A stretch of DNA of 64,000 nt from the NCBI RefSeq assembly GCF_001507335.1, contig NZ_LMAH01000003.1, positions 1-64,000 on the forward strand, given 5' to 3'. The stretch's first letter is position 1; the number at the start of each line of letters is the position of its first letter. The notes under the pieces were generated by a model. It had not been told where the DNA came from and ran no database searches. It saw nothing but the letters and a program-made list of their open reading frames with translations. The translations under genes were made by a program, and so were the position numbers. The DNA is from Chryseobacterium sp. JAH. GTDB lineage: Bacteria > Bacteroidota > Bacteroidia > Flavobacteriales > Weeksellaceae. This document shows, one piece after another, positions 19,671-29,340 of this stretch.

Positions 19671-19844
19671 TTAACTTTTTTCGGTATACGTATAGTGTCA
19701 TTTAATGATTTATGAGTTAAATTTTAGTTAATTTTAAGCATAGCAGAATGTATGAAGCATTCTCAATAAGTTTCATTTATGATCAGTTGAAAAGAAATTT
19801 CCTTTATTTGGAAATCGAGCTTTCAGTTAAAAATAATTCCATCA

Positions 19845-20630
19845 TCAGATATTAACTTTAAAAACCTGACAAGTTCCACTGCTGGTAGACGAAATTTCAA
19901 ATGTACCACCAGATTCTTTCATTCTCCTATTCATATTCTTGAGACCATTTCCTTGGTTCACTTCTCCTACCAAACCTTTTCCGTTATCTGAAACTCTCAT
20001 TATAAAACTCGCTCCTTTCTGGTTAAACGAAATATTTAGTTTATCCGCTTGACTATGTTTGTATGCATTATTGAGAACTTCCTTCAGACACAGGAACATA
20101 TTTCTTCTGACCTCCGCTGAAATAGCAGTATCTGAATGGGAAATATTGTGTTCTAAAATAAGCCGGATGGAACTTTTCTTTAAAAAGTTTTCTGAATACA
20201 TTTTTGCGTAAATTACAAAATCAGCAACAGTATCATTTGCAGAGTTTAGACTCCAAAGCATTTCACGCATAGAGATATTCATTTCTTCGGATGTTTTCAG
20301 AAGTTCATTGATATCACTTACCAGGTCTTCGTCGTCAGCTTTCTGTTTTAAAAATTCTGCCTGAAGTTTGAGCGCGGAAATTCCAGCGCCGAGATCATCG
20401 TGCATATCATGAGAAATCCTTTCACGTTCCAGTTCTATAGATTTTTGTTTTTCAAGTTCTTTCTGAAGCAGCTGGTTTTGGTATTCTGATTCTTTGAGTT
20501 GTTTTTTTTTAAGATCAAGAAGTCGCTTTCTGTTGTAAATTAAAACTACAAAAATGATGAAGCTCACGAAAAGCAGCATCACAATTGTAATCATCAGGTA
20601 TGTAATTTTTATCTCATCAATCATATTCAT
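19845..20630 (-). CDS. sensor histidine kinase, HisKA_3 type
   Basis: A 261-aa kinase with one N-terminal membrane helix (about 10-31) and a coiled-coil linker. The HisKA_3 dimerisation box RERISHDMHDDLGAG carries His77 as probable phosphoacceptor. The HATPase_c domain shows NNAYKHS (N box), DNGKGL and GNGLKNMNRRM (G boxes). It overlaps by 14 bases the gene for a seven-helix membrane protein, which suggests that the sensor part is encoded separately. A LuxR-type response regulator begins the same operon and is the likely phosphorylation target. The signal is unknown. Confidence 0.88.
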   Translation of the reverse strand: MNMIDEIKITYLMITIVMLLFVSFIIFVVLIYNRKRLLDLKKKQLKESEYQNQLLQKELEKQKSIELERERISHDMHDDLGAGISALKLQAEFLKQKADDEDLVSDINELLKTSEEMNISMREMLWSLNSANDTVADFVIYAKMYSENFLKKSSIRLILEHNISHSDTAISAEVRRNMFLCLKEVLNNAYKHSQADKLNISFNQKGASFIMRVSDNGKGLVGEVNQGNGLKNMNRRMKESGGTFEISSTSSGTCQVFKVNI

Positions 20631-21264
20631 TCTCTTTTTTATACTTTAATAACGAAATGAGTAATATTGAATAGAAAATGATATTGACACAAAAGAAAAA
20701 TGATTGTGACATGATAAGCAACTCTGCATCAACTTTATTAAATAAATACCTTGGAATAATTCTTAAAATAAAAAAAACTCCCCAAAATAACAATCCGCTA
20801 GACACCCAAAATTTTGGATCATCCATAATACTATTCTTATCAGGAGACATTATTTTCCCATAAAACCAAATTAGGCTGTACAGAATATAAAGAAAGGCAA
20901 AGGATAATCCGATAATTTGGTTGACTTCAACGAAATTATTAAAGATGGAAACCAAAAATGTGGTTACAAAACAACCGAAAATAAGGGTATTCAATTTTTT
21001 TAATTTAATGATCTGATTTCTGTTAAAATAGATCAGGAAAAAAACTCCAGAAAAGAGAATGTAAATATTGTACAGAAAACCAAACTGAGCAGTCGTAGTA
21101 AAAAATATCTGCAGGATAAACATTAAAAAATCAAGCAAAAAACTGATACTCAAATAAACCACAAGTAATTCCTGCTTCTTCCCTTCTTTAAGATATAAAT
21201 AAATCGAGAAAAAAGTAACAAAAAACAGAGCCAACAGATAAGCTAACTGAAATTGGGTATACAT
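20617..21264 (-). CDS. seven-helix membrane protein, probable sensor subunit
   Basis: A 215-aa protein of almost only hydrophobic segments; seven helices can be counted. It resembles the 7TM membrane modules that are fused to HisKA_3 kinases in other Bacteroidota (segments FGFLYNIYILFSGVFFLIYF and FWVSSGLLFWGVFFILRIIP). Here it is a separate gene whose end overlaps the kinase start by 14 bases, so coupled translation and a complex with the kinase are likely. It shares one base with the upstream unknown gene. The ligand is unknown. Confidence 0.7.
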   Translation of the reverse strand: MYTQFQLAYLLALFFVTFFSIYLYLKEGKKQELLVVYLSISFLLDFLMFILQIFFTTTAQFGFLYNIYILFSGVFFLIYFNRNQIIKLKKLNTLIFGCFVTTFLVSIFNNFVEVNQIIGLSFAFLYILYSLIWFYGKIMSPDKNSIMDDPKFWVSSGLLFWGVFFILRIIPRYLFNKVDAELLIMSQSFFFCVNIIFYSILLISLLKYKKENEYD

Positions 21265-21986
21265 TACGGCTGCATATTTCCGATATTAAAAAAAGCAATA
21301 TCTAATAATGTCTGCGGATTATTAACGCGGTCTTTTTCGATCTCAAGAATAATATTCTGTCTTAATCTTCCATCAATCGGGTCATTTTTGGCTGCAGCCA
21401 AAAGCTTGGTGCTTGCAGGGAAACCCTTAAAGTTGTTTCGAATATTCTCTGTCTCAAAAGTGATGTACTGTGTATATGAAAATCTCGAATGATCAAATTG
21501 CTGTGCGTTATAAAAATCTTTATAATTTACTACATAGGTTGCTGCATCTTCATTTGTAACCATATGTAAGTTTTGACCAGACAATACATATACAACATCG
21601 TCTGATAAAAACTTCACATCATCAGAAATATTCGTCGAAGCATTGTTAAATCTAAATAACAGGCTTATTCCTTGTGCATTCTTAATAAAATAGATGTGAA
21701 GAAATTCGCAATATTGGACATGCTGATCAAAAACGTTTTGTATCTCATTGATAATAAAAAACTTTGGCGAGTTTAAGGAGCCAAACTCTTTCATATTATC
21801 AATTTCTATATCTGCTACCTCCTTTTCAATTTCCTCATTCAGATTAATTCCTAAGAGCAACAGAAGTTTGATATATATATCGGTTTTTGATTTACTTTTA
21901 TTCCAATTTTCGAAATCTGATTTTAAAATGAGGTTAATAAGATTCAATTTGATTTCTGCCGAGCTCATGTTACGATCTAAGTTCAT
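21264..21986 (-). CDS. unknown protein in two-component operon
   Basis: I do not recognise this 240-aa soluble protein. The start could also be the second Met (SSAEIKLNLINLILK, 21968). The first 60 residues are helical and charged, with a leucine-rich run TDIYIKLLLLLGINLNEEIE. The rest is mixed alpha/beta (FFIINEIQNVFDQHVQYCEF, FIKNAQGISLLFRF). There is no signal peptide, membrane helix or known catalytic motif. It sits between the response regulator (6 bases away) and the seven-helix protein (one shared base), so it very likely belongs to the same signalling system, perhaps as an accessory or target protein. Confidence 0.65.
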   Translation of the reverse strand: MNLDRNMSSAEIKLNLINLILKSDFENWNKSKSKTDIYIKLLLLLGINLNEEIEKEVADIEIDNMKEFGSLNSPKFFIINEIQNVFDQHVQYCEFLHIYFIKNAQGISLLFRFNNASTNISDDVKFLSDDVVYVLSGQNLHMVTNEDAATYVVNYKDFYNAQQFDHSRFSYTQYITFETENIRNNFKGFPASTKLLAAAKNDPIDGRLRQNIILEIEKDRVNNPQTLLDIAFFNIGNMQP

Positions 21987-21992
21987 ACAATG

Positions 21993-22625
21993 TTAGTTTT
22001 TAAAATGGTTAAATTTGTTGATAGCTTCTACTTTATTACTGACCTGAAGTTTTCTGTAAATATTTCCTACGTGTTTTTTTACAGTATCGATGCTGATAAA
22101 GATCTTATCTGCAATCTCTTTATATAAAAGTCCCTGAGATAAAAGTTCTACAATCTCCGTCTCCCGTCTTGTGAGCTCTTCAAAATCTTTAATCTCAATC
22201 GTTTTCTTATTAAAATGAGTCAAAACCCGTCTTGCGATTGAAAAGCTCATCGGTGCACCACCATTGTAAACATCCCTAATTGATGAGAGAATTTTATCCA
22301 TACTTTCCCCTTTAATAAGATATCCTGTGGCGCCGGCTCTCAATGAATTGAAAATCATTTCGTCATCTTCGAAACTTGTGCACATGATAAAGCTGGTGTT
22401 TGGCATCTCTTGCTTTAACTTTCCGATAACGTCAATTCCCATCATATCCTGAAGTTGAATATCCATCATAACGACGTCTGGACAAATACTAGATAAATTT
22501 TTGAGTGCTGCACCTCCATCAAAAAACTGGGCAATCACCTGCATGTCACTTTGGTAATCGATCACTTTCTTCAAAGCGTTGTTGTAGTTTTTTTCATCTT
22601 CTACGATGGCTATAGAAATGCTCAT
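21993..22625 (-). CDS. LuxR/NarL-family response regulator
   Basis: A 210-aa two-domain regulator. The receiver has the acidic pair Asp10/Glu11, phosphoacceptor Asp55 (VVMMDIQLQD), Thr83 (MCTSFED) and Lys105 (LIKGES). The LuxR-type helix-turn-helix spans about 150-207 (LTRRETEIVELLSQG ... IFISIDTVKKHVGNIY). The start at 22625 gives the canonical first strand SISIAIVEDE; a longer frame adds eight polar residues. It is first in a four-gene operon with an unknown protein, a seven-helix protein and a HisKA_3 kinase. Target genes are unknown. Confidence 0.9.
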   Translation of the reverse strand: MSISIAIVEDEKNYNNALKKVIDYQSDMQVIAQFFDGGAALKNLSSICPDVVMMDIQLQDMMGIDVIGKLKQEMPNTSFIMCTSFEDDEMIFNSLRAGATGYLIKGESMDKILSSIRDVYNGGAPMSFSIARRVLTHFNKKTIEIKDFEELTRRETEIVELLSQGLLYKEIADKIFISIDTVKKHVGNIYRKLQVSNKVEAINKFNHFKN

Positions 22626-22805
22626 GTTTTTGGGTTGTTTTTTAGACAAATTTCAACAGAAAACAAAGGGGAAACAATTACACTTTTGTGTAATAAAAAA
22701 AATGAGTTTGTGGGTTATTGTTTTGTTTTTTGTTTTTATTAAATTTAATGAAAATTCTATAGATAGAAAATTAATTTTAAATTAAAAATTTCAAAAAGAA
22801 ATGTA

Positions 22806-23231
22806 ATGAAAAAAGGAATTCTAATTGTGGCCTCTTTTATAGCTTTATCTTTGACAAGCTGTAAAAAAAATGAGAGCGGAAATAAGGGAATTGTGAAATC
22901 TGATTCTACGGAAACTATTCTTGCAGACAATGGGCAGGTAGACTCTAACATCGGATACAATACCGACGTCAATGGAAAGAAAAGCATCAAAACAGATTAC
23001 GTATACAAAGCAACCGACGGAACCTTAGTAAAAGTTGTGTACAACTATGATCCTAACGAAAGTAACGTATCAATTACTAGTAACAAAAAGACATTTATTC
23101 TTAATAAAGTAGAATCAACGGGAACTGAAACTACTTATGAAAAAGCGGAAATGAAAGCCACGGTTAAAGGTGACAGTTTGATTCTTCACCAGGGAGACAA
23201 TATCATCCAACTGGTAAAAACCAAAATATAA
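22806..23231 (+). CDS. small lipoprotein, MliC-like
   Basis: A 141-aa lipoprotein: signal MKKGILIVASFIALSLTSC with Cys19 as the lipidated residue, then a polar linker. The C-terminal half (VYKATDGTLVKVVYNYD ... LNKVESTGTETTYEKAEMK ... KGDSLILHQGDNI) has the strand pattern of the MliC (membrane-bound inhibitor of C-type lysozyme) beta-barrel. The similarity is from pattern only. It is a single gene ending at a shared terminator in front of the convergent ribosomal operon. Confidence 0.65.
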   Translation: MKKGILIVASFIALSLTSCKKNESGNKGIVKSDSTETILADNGQVDSNIGYNTDVNGKKSIKTDYVYKATDGTLVKVVYNYDPNESNVSITSNKKTFILNKVESTGTETTYEKAEMKATVKGDSLILHQGDNIIQLVKTKI

Positions 23232-23236
23232 GACAC

Positions 23237-23270
23237 AAAAAAACCGCTCAGAAATCTGAACGGTTTTTTT
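23237..23270. terminator. bidirectional terminator at the end of the ribosomal operon
   Basis: AAACCG and CGGTTT with TCAGA/TCTGA form a strong hairpin flanked by A7 and T7 runs. It can end both the lipoprotein gene (plus) and the rplC-rplQ operon (minus). Confidence 0.9.
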
Positions 23271-23287
23271 ATATTTCTGAATGAATA

Positions 23288-23809
23288 TTATTCACCAGCT
23301 TTTTCTTCAGTAGAATCAGTTGATTCAGCCTTAGGCTCTTCAACTTTCTCTTCTACAGCTGGAGTTGCTTCAACAGCTACTTTTGCAGTAGAAGTAGATC
23401 TTCTACTTCTTCTTGTTGTCTTTTTCTCCTCAGCATTAGGATTATAAAGCTCATTGAAATCAACTAACTCGATAAGAGCAGTATCTGCAGCATCACCAGG
23501 TCTGAAACCAGTTTTGATGATTCTCGTATAACCACCGTTTCTTTCAGCGATTTTCGGAGCTACAGTTCTGAATAACTCAGTAACCGCTTCTTTACTTTGA
23601 AGATATGAAAAAACAATTCTTCTGTTGTGTGTAGTATCTTCTTTTGCTTTTGTTAATAGAGGCTCAACGTATACTCTTAAAGCTTTCGCTTTAGCTACAG
23701 TAGTGTTGATTCTTTTATGCTCAATCAGAGAACAAGCCATATTAGAAAGTAACGCGCTTCTGTGAGAAGCTGTTCTTCCTAAGTGATTGAATTTTTTACC
23801 GTGTCTCAT
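23288..23809 (-). CDS. rplQ: ribosomal protein L17
   Basis: Large-subunit protein near the exit tunnel, last gene of the long ribosomal operon. Residues 1-120 are the usual L17 core ([32 protein letters not shown]). The 173-aa length includes a C-terminal extension of about 50 residues, rich in Ala, Val, Glu and Thr, after an RRSRRS patch; extensions like this are known in Bacteroidota L17. It follows rpoA by 6 bases. Confidence 0.97.
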   Translation of the reverse strand: MRHGKKFNHLGRTASHRSALLSNMACSLIEHKRINTTVAKAKALRVYVEPLLTKAKEDTTHNRRIVFSYLQSKEAVTELFRTVAPKIAERNGGYTRIIKTGFRPGDAADTALIELVDFNELYNPNAEEKKTTRRSRRSTSTAKVAVEATPAVEEKVEEPKAESTDSTEEKAGE

Positions 23810-23815
23810 TATTAT

Positions 23816-24811
23816 TTAATTATCAGCGTCTAATTTATATTTTGCAACGTCGAAACCGAAGTTAAGACCTTTTGAATGCACTAATTCTTCTAGTTCTGTC
23901 AAAGATTTTTTACCAAAATTTCTGAATTTCATCAAATCAGACTTACTGTAAGAAACCAATTCTCCCAATGTTTCAACTTCAGCCGCTTTCAGACAGTTTA
24001 GGGCTCTTACAGAAAGATCCATATCTGCTAATTTAGACTTAAGAAGTTGTCTAGTGTGAAGAGTTTCTTCATCGTATTGGATAGATGCCTTTACAGCTTC
24101 AGTTTCTAGAGTGATTCTCTCATCAGAGAACAACATGAAGTGATAAATCAATATCTTAGAAGCTTCAGTTAAAGCATTCTGAGGGCTTATAGAACCGTCA
24201 GTTTCAATATCTAATACTAATTTTTCGTAGTCTGTTTTTTGCTCTACACGATAATTCTCAATGCTGTACTGCACTTTTTTGATCGGCGTAAAAATAGAGT
24301 CAATAGCAATAGTTCCAACAGGAGCATTGTTTGACTTGTTTTGGTCAGAAGGTACATACCCTCTTCCTTTCTCTACATTAAACGTGATCTCGAAAGTTAC
24401 ATCTGAGTTTAGGTTACAAATCATCAATTCTGGATTAAGAATCTCAAAACCGTTGATCGATTTACCTAAATCCCCAGCAGTAATTACAGTTTGACCGGAA
24501 ACTTTAGCAACAACCTGTTCGTTAGTTTGGTTTTCTGCCGTAGCTTTTAATCTTACCTGCTTAAGGTTAAGAATAATTTCGGTAACGTCTTCAATTACTC
24601 CTGGAATCGTTGAAAATTCGTGCTCTACACCTTCTATTTTGATAGATGAAATAGCGTATCCTTCCAGAGAAGAAAGCAACACTCTTCTCAAAGCATTACC
24701 GATTGTAAGCCCGAAACCTGGTTCTAAAGGTCTGAATTCGAATTGACCTTTAAATTCATCAGAGTTAAGTAGAATTACTTTATCGGGTTTTATGAATTGT
24801 AAAATTGCCAT
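23816..24811 (-). CDS. rpoA: RNA polymerase alpha subunit
   Basis: Assembles the RNA polymerase core and binds upstream promoter DNA and activators. The 331-aa protein has the N-terminal assembly domain ([35 protein letters not shown]) and a C-terminal domain with two helix-hairpin-helix-like units ([20 protein letters not shown] and [18 protein letters not shown] is split by a short linker). It lies between rpsD and rplQ, as in the alpha operon of most bacteria. Confidence 0.98.
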   Translation of the reverse strand: MAILQFIKPDKVILLNSDEFKGQFEFRPLEPGFGLTIGNALRRVLLSSLEGYAISSIKIEGVEHEFSTIPGVIEDVTEIILNLKQVRLKATAENQTNEQVVAKVSGQTVITAGDLGKSINGFEILNPELMICNLNSDVTFEITFNVEKGRGYVPSDQNKSNNAPVGTIAIDSIFTPIKKVQYSIENYRVEQKTDYEKLVLDIETDGSISPQNALTEASKILIYHFMLFSDERITLETEAVKASIQYDEETLHTRQLLKSKLADMDLSVRALNCLKAAEVETLGELVSYSKSDLMKFRNFGKKSLTELEELVHSKGLNFGFDVAKYKLDADN

Positions 24812-24844
24812 ATTATTGGGTTGAGCAAAAATTTGATTAAAAAA

Positions 24845-25453
24845 TTATTTAGAGTAAAGTTCGACGATAAGCTGTTCCTTGATGTCTTCCGGGATTTGGA
24901 TTCTCTCAGGAGCAGATACGAAAGTACCTTCTTTTTTCTCGTCGTTGAATTGTAACCACTCATAGTTTGCTTTAGAAGCTAAAGCATCTGCAACCACTTC
25001 AAGAGACTTAGATTTTTCTCTTACTGCGATTACATCACCAGCTTTTACCAAATAAGACGGAATGTTAAGGATCTCACCATTCACAGTGATGTGTCTGTGA
25101 GAAGTTAACTGTCTTGCACCAGATCTAGTTTTAGCAAAACCTAATCTGTATACAACGTTATCCAATCTTGATTCGCAAAGCTGTAATAAAACTTCACCTG
25201 TTACACCTTTACTTCTGTGTGCTTTTTCAAATAAGTTAGCAAACTGTCTTTCTAAAATACCGTAAGTATATTTAGCTTTTTGCTTTTCCATCAACTGGAC
25301 AGCGTATTCAGATTTTTTTGCTCCTCTTCTTTTGTTAACACCATGTTGTCCTGGCGGTTGGTTTTTTCTTTTCTCGAAGTTCTTATCATCTCCGTAGATT
25401 GCAGCACCAAACTTTCTAGCAATCTTTGTTTTTGGTCCAATATATCTTGCCAT
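24845..25453 (-). CDS. rpsD: ribosomal protein S4
   Basis: Primary 16S rRNA-binding protein that also takes part in translational control of the alpha operon in other bacteria. The 202-aa protein has the S4 N-terminal domain ([34 protein letters not shown]) and the S4 RNA-binding domain ([22 protein letters not shown] is the start, about 92-113). The N-terminal zinc-binding cysteines of other S4 proteins are absent, so this is the C-minus form. Confidence 0.97.
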   Translation of the reverse strand: MARYIGPKTKIARKFGAAIYGDDKNFEKRKNQPPGQHGVNKRRGAKKSEYAVQLMEKQKAKYTYGILERQFANLFEKAHRSKGVTGEVLLQLCESRLDNVVYRLGFAKTRSGARQLTSHRHITVNGEILNIPSYLVKAGDVIAVREKSKSLEVVADALASKANYEWLQFNDEKKEGTFVSAPERIQIPEDIKEQLIVELYSK

Positions 25454-25472
25454 AATGGGTAAATTCTAAAAA

Positions 25473-25862
25473 TTAAACTCTTCTTCTTTTTGGTGGTCTA
25501 CATCCATTGTGCGGCATAGGAGTAACGTCAATAATTTCGCTAACCTCGATACCTGAATTGTGAATAGTTCTGATAGCAGATTCTCTACCTGCACCTGGAC
25601 CTTTCACATACACCTTTACTCTTCTTAAACCAGCTTCGTGAGCTACGTTAGAGCAATTTTCTGCTGCCATTTGAGCAGCAAAAGGAGTGTTCTTTTTAGA
25701 ACCTCTGAACCCCATTTTACCGGCAGATGCCCAAGAGATAACTTCTCCGCTTTTATTTGTTAAAGAAATGATGATGTTATTGAAAGAAGCTTGAATATGT
25801 GCTTCACCAATAGCTTCAACTTTTACTTTTCTTTTTTTAACTACTTTACTTTGTTTTGCCAT
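25473..25862 (-). CDS. rpsK: ribosomal protein S11
   Basis: Small-subunit platform protein at the mRNA exit. 129 aa with the typical core ([34 protein letters not shown]) and C-terminus ([18 protein letters not shown]). It follows rpsM by 12 bases in the alpha part of the operon. Confidence 0.97.
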   Translation of the reverse strand: MAKQSKVVKKRKVKVEAIGEAHIQASFNNIIISLTNKSGEVISWASAGKMGFRGSKKNTPFAAQMAAENCSNVAHEAGLRRVKVYVKGPGAGRESAIRTIHNSGIEVSEIIDVTPMPHNGCRPPKRRRV

Positions 25863-25874
25863 AATTCCTAACGA

Positions 25875-26252
25875 TTATTTACTTGCTTTTTTCTTGTTAG
25901 CAACTGTTTTTCTCTTTCCTTTACGGGTTCTCGAGTTGTTTTTCGTTCTCTGGCCTCTTAAAGGTAGTCCTAGTCTGTGACGTATTCCTCGTTGGCATCC
26001 TATGTCCATTAATCGCTTAATGTTCAATTGCACTTCAGATCTAAGCTCACCTTCTACTTTAATGTTTTCAGTGATGTAATTTCTGATTGCAGCCAATTCA
26101 TCGTCATTCCATTCGTTGACTTTCTTGTCTTCGCTGATACCGGCAGCTTTAAGGATTTCAGAAGAAGTACTTCTTCCTACCCCATAGATGTAAGTTAAAC
26201 CGATAACACCTCTTTTGTTTTTTGGTAAATCAATACCTGAAATTCTCGCCAT
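25875..26252 (-). CDS. rpsM: ribosomal protein S13
   Basis: Small-subunit head protein that contacts tRNA and L5. 125 aa; the N-terminus [20 protein letters not shown] and the C-terminal [20 protein letters not shown] motif are clear. It starts 3 bases after the rpmJ stop. Confidence 0.97.
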   Translation of the reverse strand: MARISGIDLPKNKRGVIGLTYIYGVGRSTSSEILKAAGISEDKKVNEWNDDELAAIRNYITENIKVEGELRSEVQLNIKRLMDIGCQRGIRHRLGLPLRGQRTKNNSRTRKGKRKTVANKKKASK

Positions 26253-26255
26253 AAT

Positions 26256-26372
26256 TTAGCCTTGTCTTTGTTTAAATTTTGGGTTCTTCTTGTTGATTAC
26301 AAACAGAACGCCTTTTCTGCGAACGATTTTGCAATCAGCACTTCTTTTTTTAATTGATGCTCTAACTTTCAT
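26256..26372 (-). CDS. rpmJ: ribosomal protein L36, zinc-free form
   Basis: 38-aa large-subunit protein. The start at 26372 gives the standard [11 protein letters not shown] beginning; a frame extending 26 residues upstream is not typical. Zinc-binding L36 has a CxxC plus Cys/His set; here only one cysteine remains (SADCKIVRR), so this is the C-minus form, thought not to need zinc. It lies between infA and rpsM. Confidence 0.95.
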   Translation of the reverse strand: MKVRASIKKRSADCKIVRRKGVLFVINKKNPKFKQRQG

Positions 26373-26498
26373 TTGATATATATAATCTTTTAAAAAGGAC
26401 AAATGACATCTTCCGATTTCATTTGAAATATAATTATTTTCTATACTCATACAGTCATCTTACTGACTTCAATATCGAGTATTTATTTTTTAACAATA

Positions 26499-26529
26499 GC
26501 CAAATGGAGATCAGAAGATTCCATTTGGC
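26499..26529 (-). promoter_or_regulatory. hairpin between infA and rpmJ
   Basis: GCCAAATGGA and TCCATTTGGC pair over 10 bp within the 164-base gap between infA and rpmJ. On the minus strand it is not followed by a solid T run, so an RNA-processing or regulatory hairpin is as likely as a terminator. Confidence 0.45.
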
Positions 26530-26536
26530 ATTTTGT

Positions 26537-26752
26537 TTAATATCTAAATGTAATTCTCCCTTTTGATAAATCGTAAGGAGACATTTCAAGTTTTACCTTA
26601 TCACCAGGTAAAAGTTTAATATAATGCATTCTCATTTTACCAGAAATATGAGCGATAAGCATATGCCCATTTTCTAGTTCTACACGGAACTGGGCGTTCG
26701 AAAGTGCTTCCGTAATAACGCCATCCTGTTCAATATGTTTCTGTTTTGCCAT
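26537..26752 (-). CDS. infA: translation initiation factor IF-1
   Basis: 71-aa OB-fold protein that binds the ribosomal A site during initiation. The sequence shows the expected start [18 protein letters not shown], the core [20 protein letters not shown] and the terminal [11 protein letters not shown]. It starts 3 bases past secY, as in most spc-alpha regions of Bacteroidota. Confidence 0.97.
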   Translation of the reverse strand: MAKQKHIEQDGVITEALSNAQFRVELENGHMLIAHISGKMRMHYIKLLPGDKVKLEMSPYDLSKGRITFRY

Positions 26753-26755
26753 AAA

Positions 26756-28135
26756 TTAATATCCAGTCGATCTTGATAGTTTAGACTGCATTAAGCCATC
26801 ATAATGATGATTCAGCAGATAAGTGTTAATCTGTTGAACAGTATCTAATACTACCCCAACCATAATTAGCAACGAAGTTCCCCCAAAAAATAAGGCGAAC
26901 GCATCTGTCTGAACAAGACTTCCATGCACTATTGCTGGAAGGACTGCAAAGATAGATAAAAATATTGCACCCGGCAAGGTAATTTTTGATAAAATGTCAT
27001 CTAAATAATCAGCTGTCTCTTTACCAGGTCTTACCTTCGGTACCAAACCTCCGTTTCTCTTTAAATCATCAGCCATTTGGTTCACCGGAATTGTAATTGC
27101 GGTATAGAAAAATGAAAAGATAATAATTAATAGCGCGAACAATACATTGTACTGCCAGCTAAAAACATTTTTGAAGCCCGCAAGAAAAGTATTAGACTCA
27201 TCAAATTTTGTCAACAAACCAGGTACAAACATCAATGCCTGAGCAAAAATGATTGGCATAACCCCAGCTGCATTCACTTTCAATGGAATCCACTGTCTTG
27301 CTCCCTGCATAAGATTTTTATTAACACCTCCTCTTGCCTGAGCTCTGCTTACATACTGAATAGGGATTTTTCTTACTGCAACAGATAATACTACTGCTAA
27401 AAGAACCACCAACATCCAGAATATCACTTCAATCAAAATCATGATTGATCCTAAACCTCCTTTTCCGTTCTGTACTGCGATTTCCTGTACAAATGCTTCT
27501 GGTAATCTAGATAAGATACCTACCATAATAAGGATAGAAATACCATTTCCAATACCTTTGTCGGTAATTTTCTCACCTAACCACATTGCAAATACAGACC
27601 CCGCAACCAAGATTACAATACTTGGTAACCAGAACATAATAGAGTTTGGATCTACAAAATATGCAGACTGGAACTGAGCATATGGTAAGAATAATTGAGT
27701 AATAGAAGTTAAATAAGAAGGTGCCTGTACAAGACAAACCCCAATTGTTAACCATCTAGTAATTTGATTCAATGTATTTCTACCAGACTCTCCGTCTTTT
27801 TGAAGTTTCTGAAGATAAGGAATTGCCATCCCCATCAACTGAACAATAATAGAAGCAGAAATGTAAGGCATGATACCTAACGCCATCACTGAAGCGTGGC
27901 TGAAAGCCCCACCCGTAAACGACGAAAGCAAGCCAAGGAGACCTGCTCCTTGCTTGTTACCGCCTTGATTTTTATAATGCTCTAAGAGATCTCCTACTTC
28001 TGCAAGATTAATCGCAGGTAAAGAGATGAAAGATGCGAATCTATACACAAGGATAATACCTAAAGTAAAGAGAATTTTGTCTCTCAATTCTTTAAGGCTC
28101 CAAATATTCTTAAGGGTTTGTATAAATTCTTTCAT
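26756..28135 (-). CDS. secY: preprotein translocase subunit SecY
   Basis: Channel subunit of the Sec translocon. The 459-aa protein has ten predicted membrane helices. Signatures include ITRWLTIGVCLVQAPSYL, the first SecY signature region around GLLSSFTGGAFSHASVMALG, and the cytoplasmic loop VRKIPIQYVSRAQARGGVN. It lies between rplO and infA in the standard order. Confidence 0.97.
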   Translation of the reverse strand: MKEFIQTLKNIWSLKELRDKILFTLGIILVYRFASFISLPAINLAEVGDLLEHYKNQGGNKQGAGLLGLLSSFTGGAFSHASVMALGIMPYISASIIVQLMGMAIPYLQKLQKDGESGRNTLNQITRWLTIGVCLVQAPSYLTSITQLFLPYAQFQSAYFVDPNSIMFWLPSIVILVAGSVFAMWLGEKITDKGIGNGISILIMVGILSRLPEAFVQEIAVQNGKGGLGSIMILIEVIFWMLVVLLAVVLSVAVRKIPIQYVSRAQARGGVNKNLMQGARQWIPLKVNAAGVMPIIFAQALMFVPGLLTKFDESNTFLAGFKNVFSWQYNVLFALLIIIFSFFYTAITIPVNQMADDLKRNGGLVPKVRPGKETADYLDDILSKITLPGAIFLSIFAVLPAIVHGSLVQTDAFALFFGGTSLLIMVGVVLDTVQQINTYLLNHHYDGLMQSKLSRSTGY

Positions 28136-28143
28136 TAGTAATA

Positions 28144-28593
28144 TTATAAGGTAATTGCTTTTCCACCTGCTTTAGAAATTAATTCTTCAGCAGATTTAGT
28201 GAATTTGTCAGCTGTAATTGAAACCGCAGATTTCAATTCACCTCTACCCATAATTTTCACTATTTCATTTTTAGTAGCTAAACCGTTTTCAACTAAAACT
28301 TCTTTGGTAATATCTCCTGTTATAGATTTAGTATCAATTAAGTTTTGAATATCATCCAGATTAATACCTCTGTATTCTTTTCTGTTTACGTTTTTGAAAC
28401 CGAATTTAGGTAATCTTCTCTGCAAAGGCATTTGACCTCCTTCGAAACCGATTTTCTGAGAATAACCAGCTCTAGCTTGCTGACCATTGTGACCTTTCCC
28501 AGCTGTACCGCCTTTTCCACTACCTTGTCCTCTACCAATTCTTTTTGAACTAAAAGTAGAACCTGCTGCAGGTCTTATGTTGTTTAAATTCAT
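28144..28593 (-). CDS. rplO: ribosomal protein L15
   Basis: 149-aa large-subunit protein. The glycine-rich N-terminus (KRIGRGQGSGKGGTAGKGHN) that threads into 23S rRNA, followed by GFEGGQMPLQRRLPKFGF, is characteristic. It precedes secY by 8 bases. Confidence 0.97.
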   Translation of the reverse strand: MNLNNIRPAAGSTFSSKRIGRGQGSGKGGTAGKGHNGQQARAGYSQKIGFEGGQMPLQRRLPKFGFKNVNRKEYRGINLDDIQNLIDTKSITGDITKEVLVENGLATKNEIVKIMGRGELKSAVSITADKFTKSAEELISKAGGKAITL

Positions 28594-28612
28594 TTTAAAA
28601 TTATTTTAAAAA

Positions 28613-28789
28613 TTATTTTTGAACTTCAAGTAAGTGACTAACTGCAGCTATCATTCCTAAAATTGAAGGAGTAGCTTCGTGCTCTATAACTTGGTGAAGT
28701 TTCTTAAATCCTAATGCTTCAAGCGTTCTCTTTTGGGTTTTTGTTCTACCAATAGCGCTTCTTACTTGTTTTACTTTAATTGTTGCCAT
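28613..28789 (-). CDS. rpmD: ribosomal protein L30
   Basis: A 58-aa protein read directly from the sequence between rpsE and rplO. It starts MATIKVKQVRSAIGRTKTQK, contains LEALGFKKLHQVIEHE and ends HLLEVQK, which matches bacterial L30 (about 58-60 aa) over its full length. The position between S5 and L15 is the conserved one. Confidence 0.96.
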   Translation of the reverse strand: MATIKVKQVRSAIGRTKTQKRTLEALGFKKLHQVIEHEATPSILGMIAAVSHLLEVQK

Positions 28790-28799
28790 TGTATATTTA

Positions 28800-29321
28800 T
28801 TAACCGTTAAACACTTTACTTAGAGAAACTCCTCTCATTCTTGCAATTTCTTCTGGTCTTCTGATGTCTAACAACGCTTTGAAAGTTGCCTTTACCACAT
28901 TGTGAGGGTTTGAAGATCCTTTAGATTTTGAAAGGATATCGTGAATACCTGCAGATTCTAGTACCGCTCTTACTGCACCACCGGCAATAAGACCTGTACC
29001 GTGAGAAGCTGGTCTCAAGAAGATATCAGCACCACCATATCTAGCAGCACTTTGGTGAGGAATGGTGTGATTCATTACAGGAACTTTCACAAGATTTTTC
29101 TTAGCATCTTCTACTGCTTTAGCAATAGCAGAAGCTACCTCTTTAGATTTCCCTAAACCAAAACCGATGGTTCCGTTTTCGTCTCCTACAACAACAATTG
29201 CAGAAAAACCGAACGCTCTACCCCCTTTAGTTACTTTTGTTACCCTGTTTACGGATACGAGACGATCTTTTAATTCTAATCCTCCCGGTTTTACTCTTTC
29301 TATATTATCTAGTCCTAACAT
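28800..29321 (-). CDS. rpsE: ribosomal protein S5
   Basis: 173-aa small-subunit protein with a role in decoding fidelity. The double-stranded-RNA-binding-like N-terminal domain ([39 protein letters not shown]) and the S5 C-terminal domain ([20 protein letters not shown]) are intact. Confidence 0.97.
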   Translation of the reverse strand: MLGLDNIERVKPGGLELKDRLVSVNRVTKVTKGGRAFGFSAIVVVGDENGTIGFGLGKSKEVASAIAKAVEDAKKNLVKVPVMNHTIPHQSAARYGGADIFLRPASHGTGLIAGGAVRAVLESAGIHDILSKSKGSSNPHNVVKATFKALLDIRRPEEIARMRGVSLSKVFNG

Positions 29322-29340
29322 ATTTTCCGAAATTTAATGA

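Noticed and set aside
26373..26450. A 26-residue N-terminal extension of L36
   Set aside because: Bacterial L36 starts MKVRAS; the extension runs through the untranslated gap.
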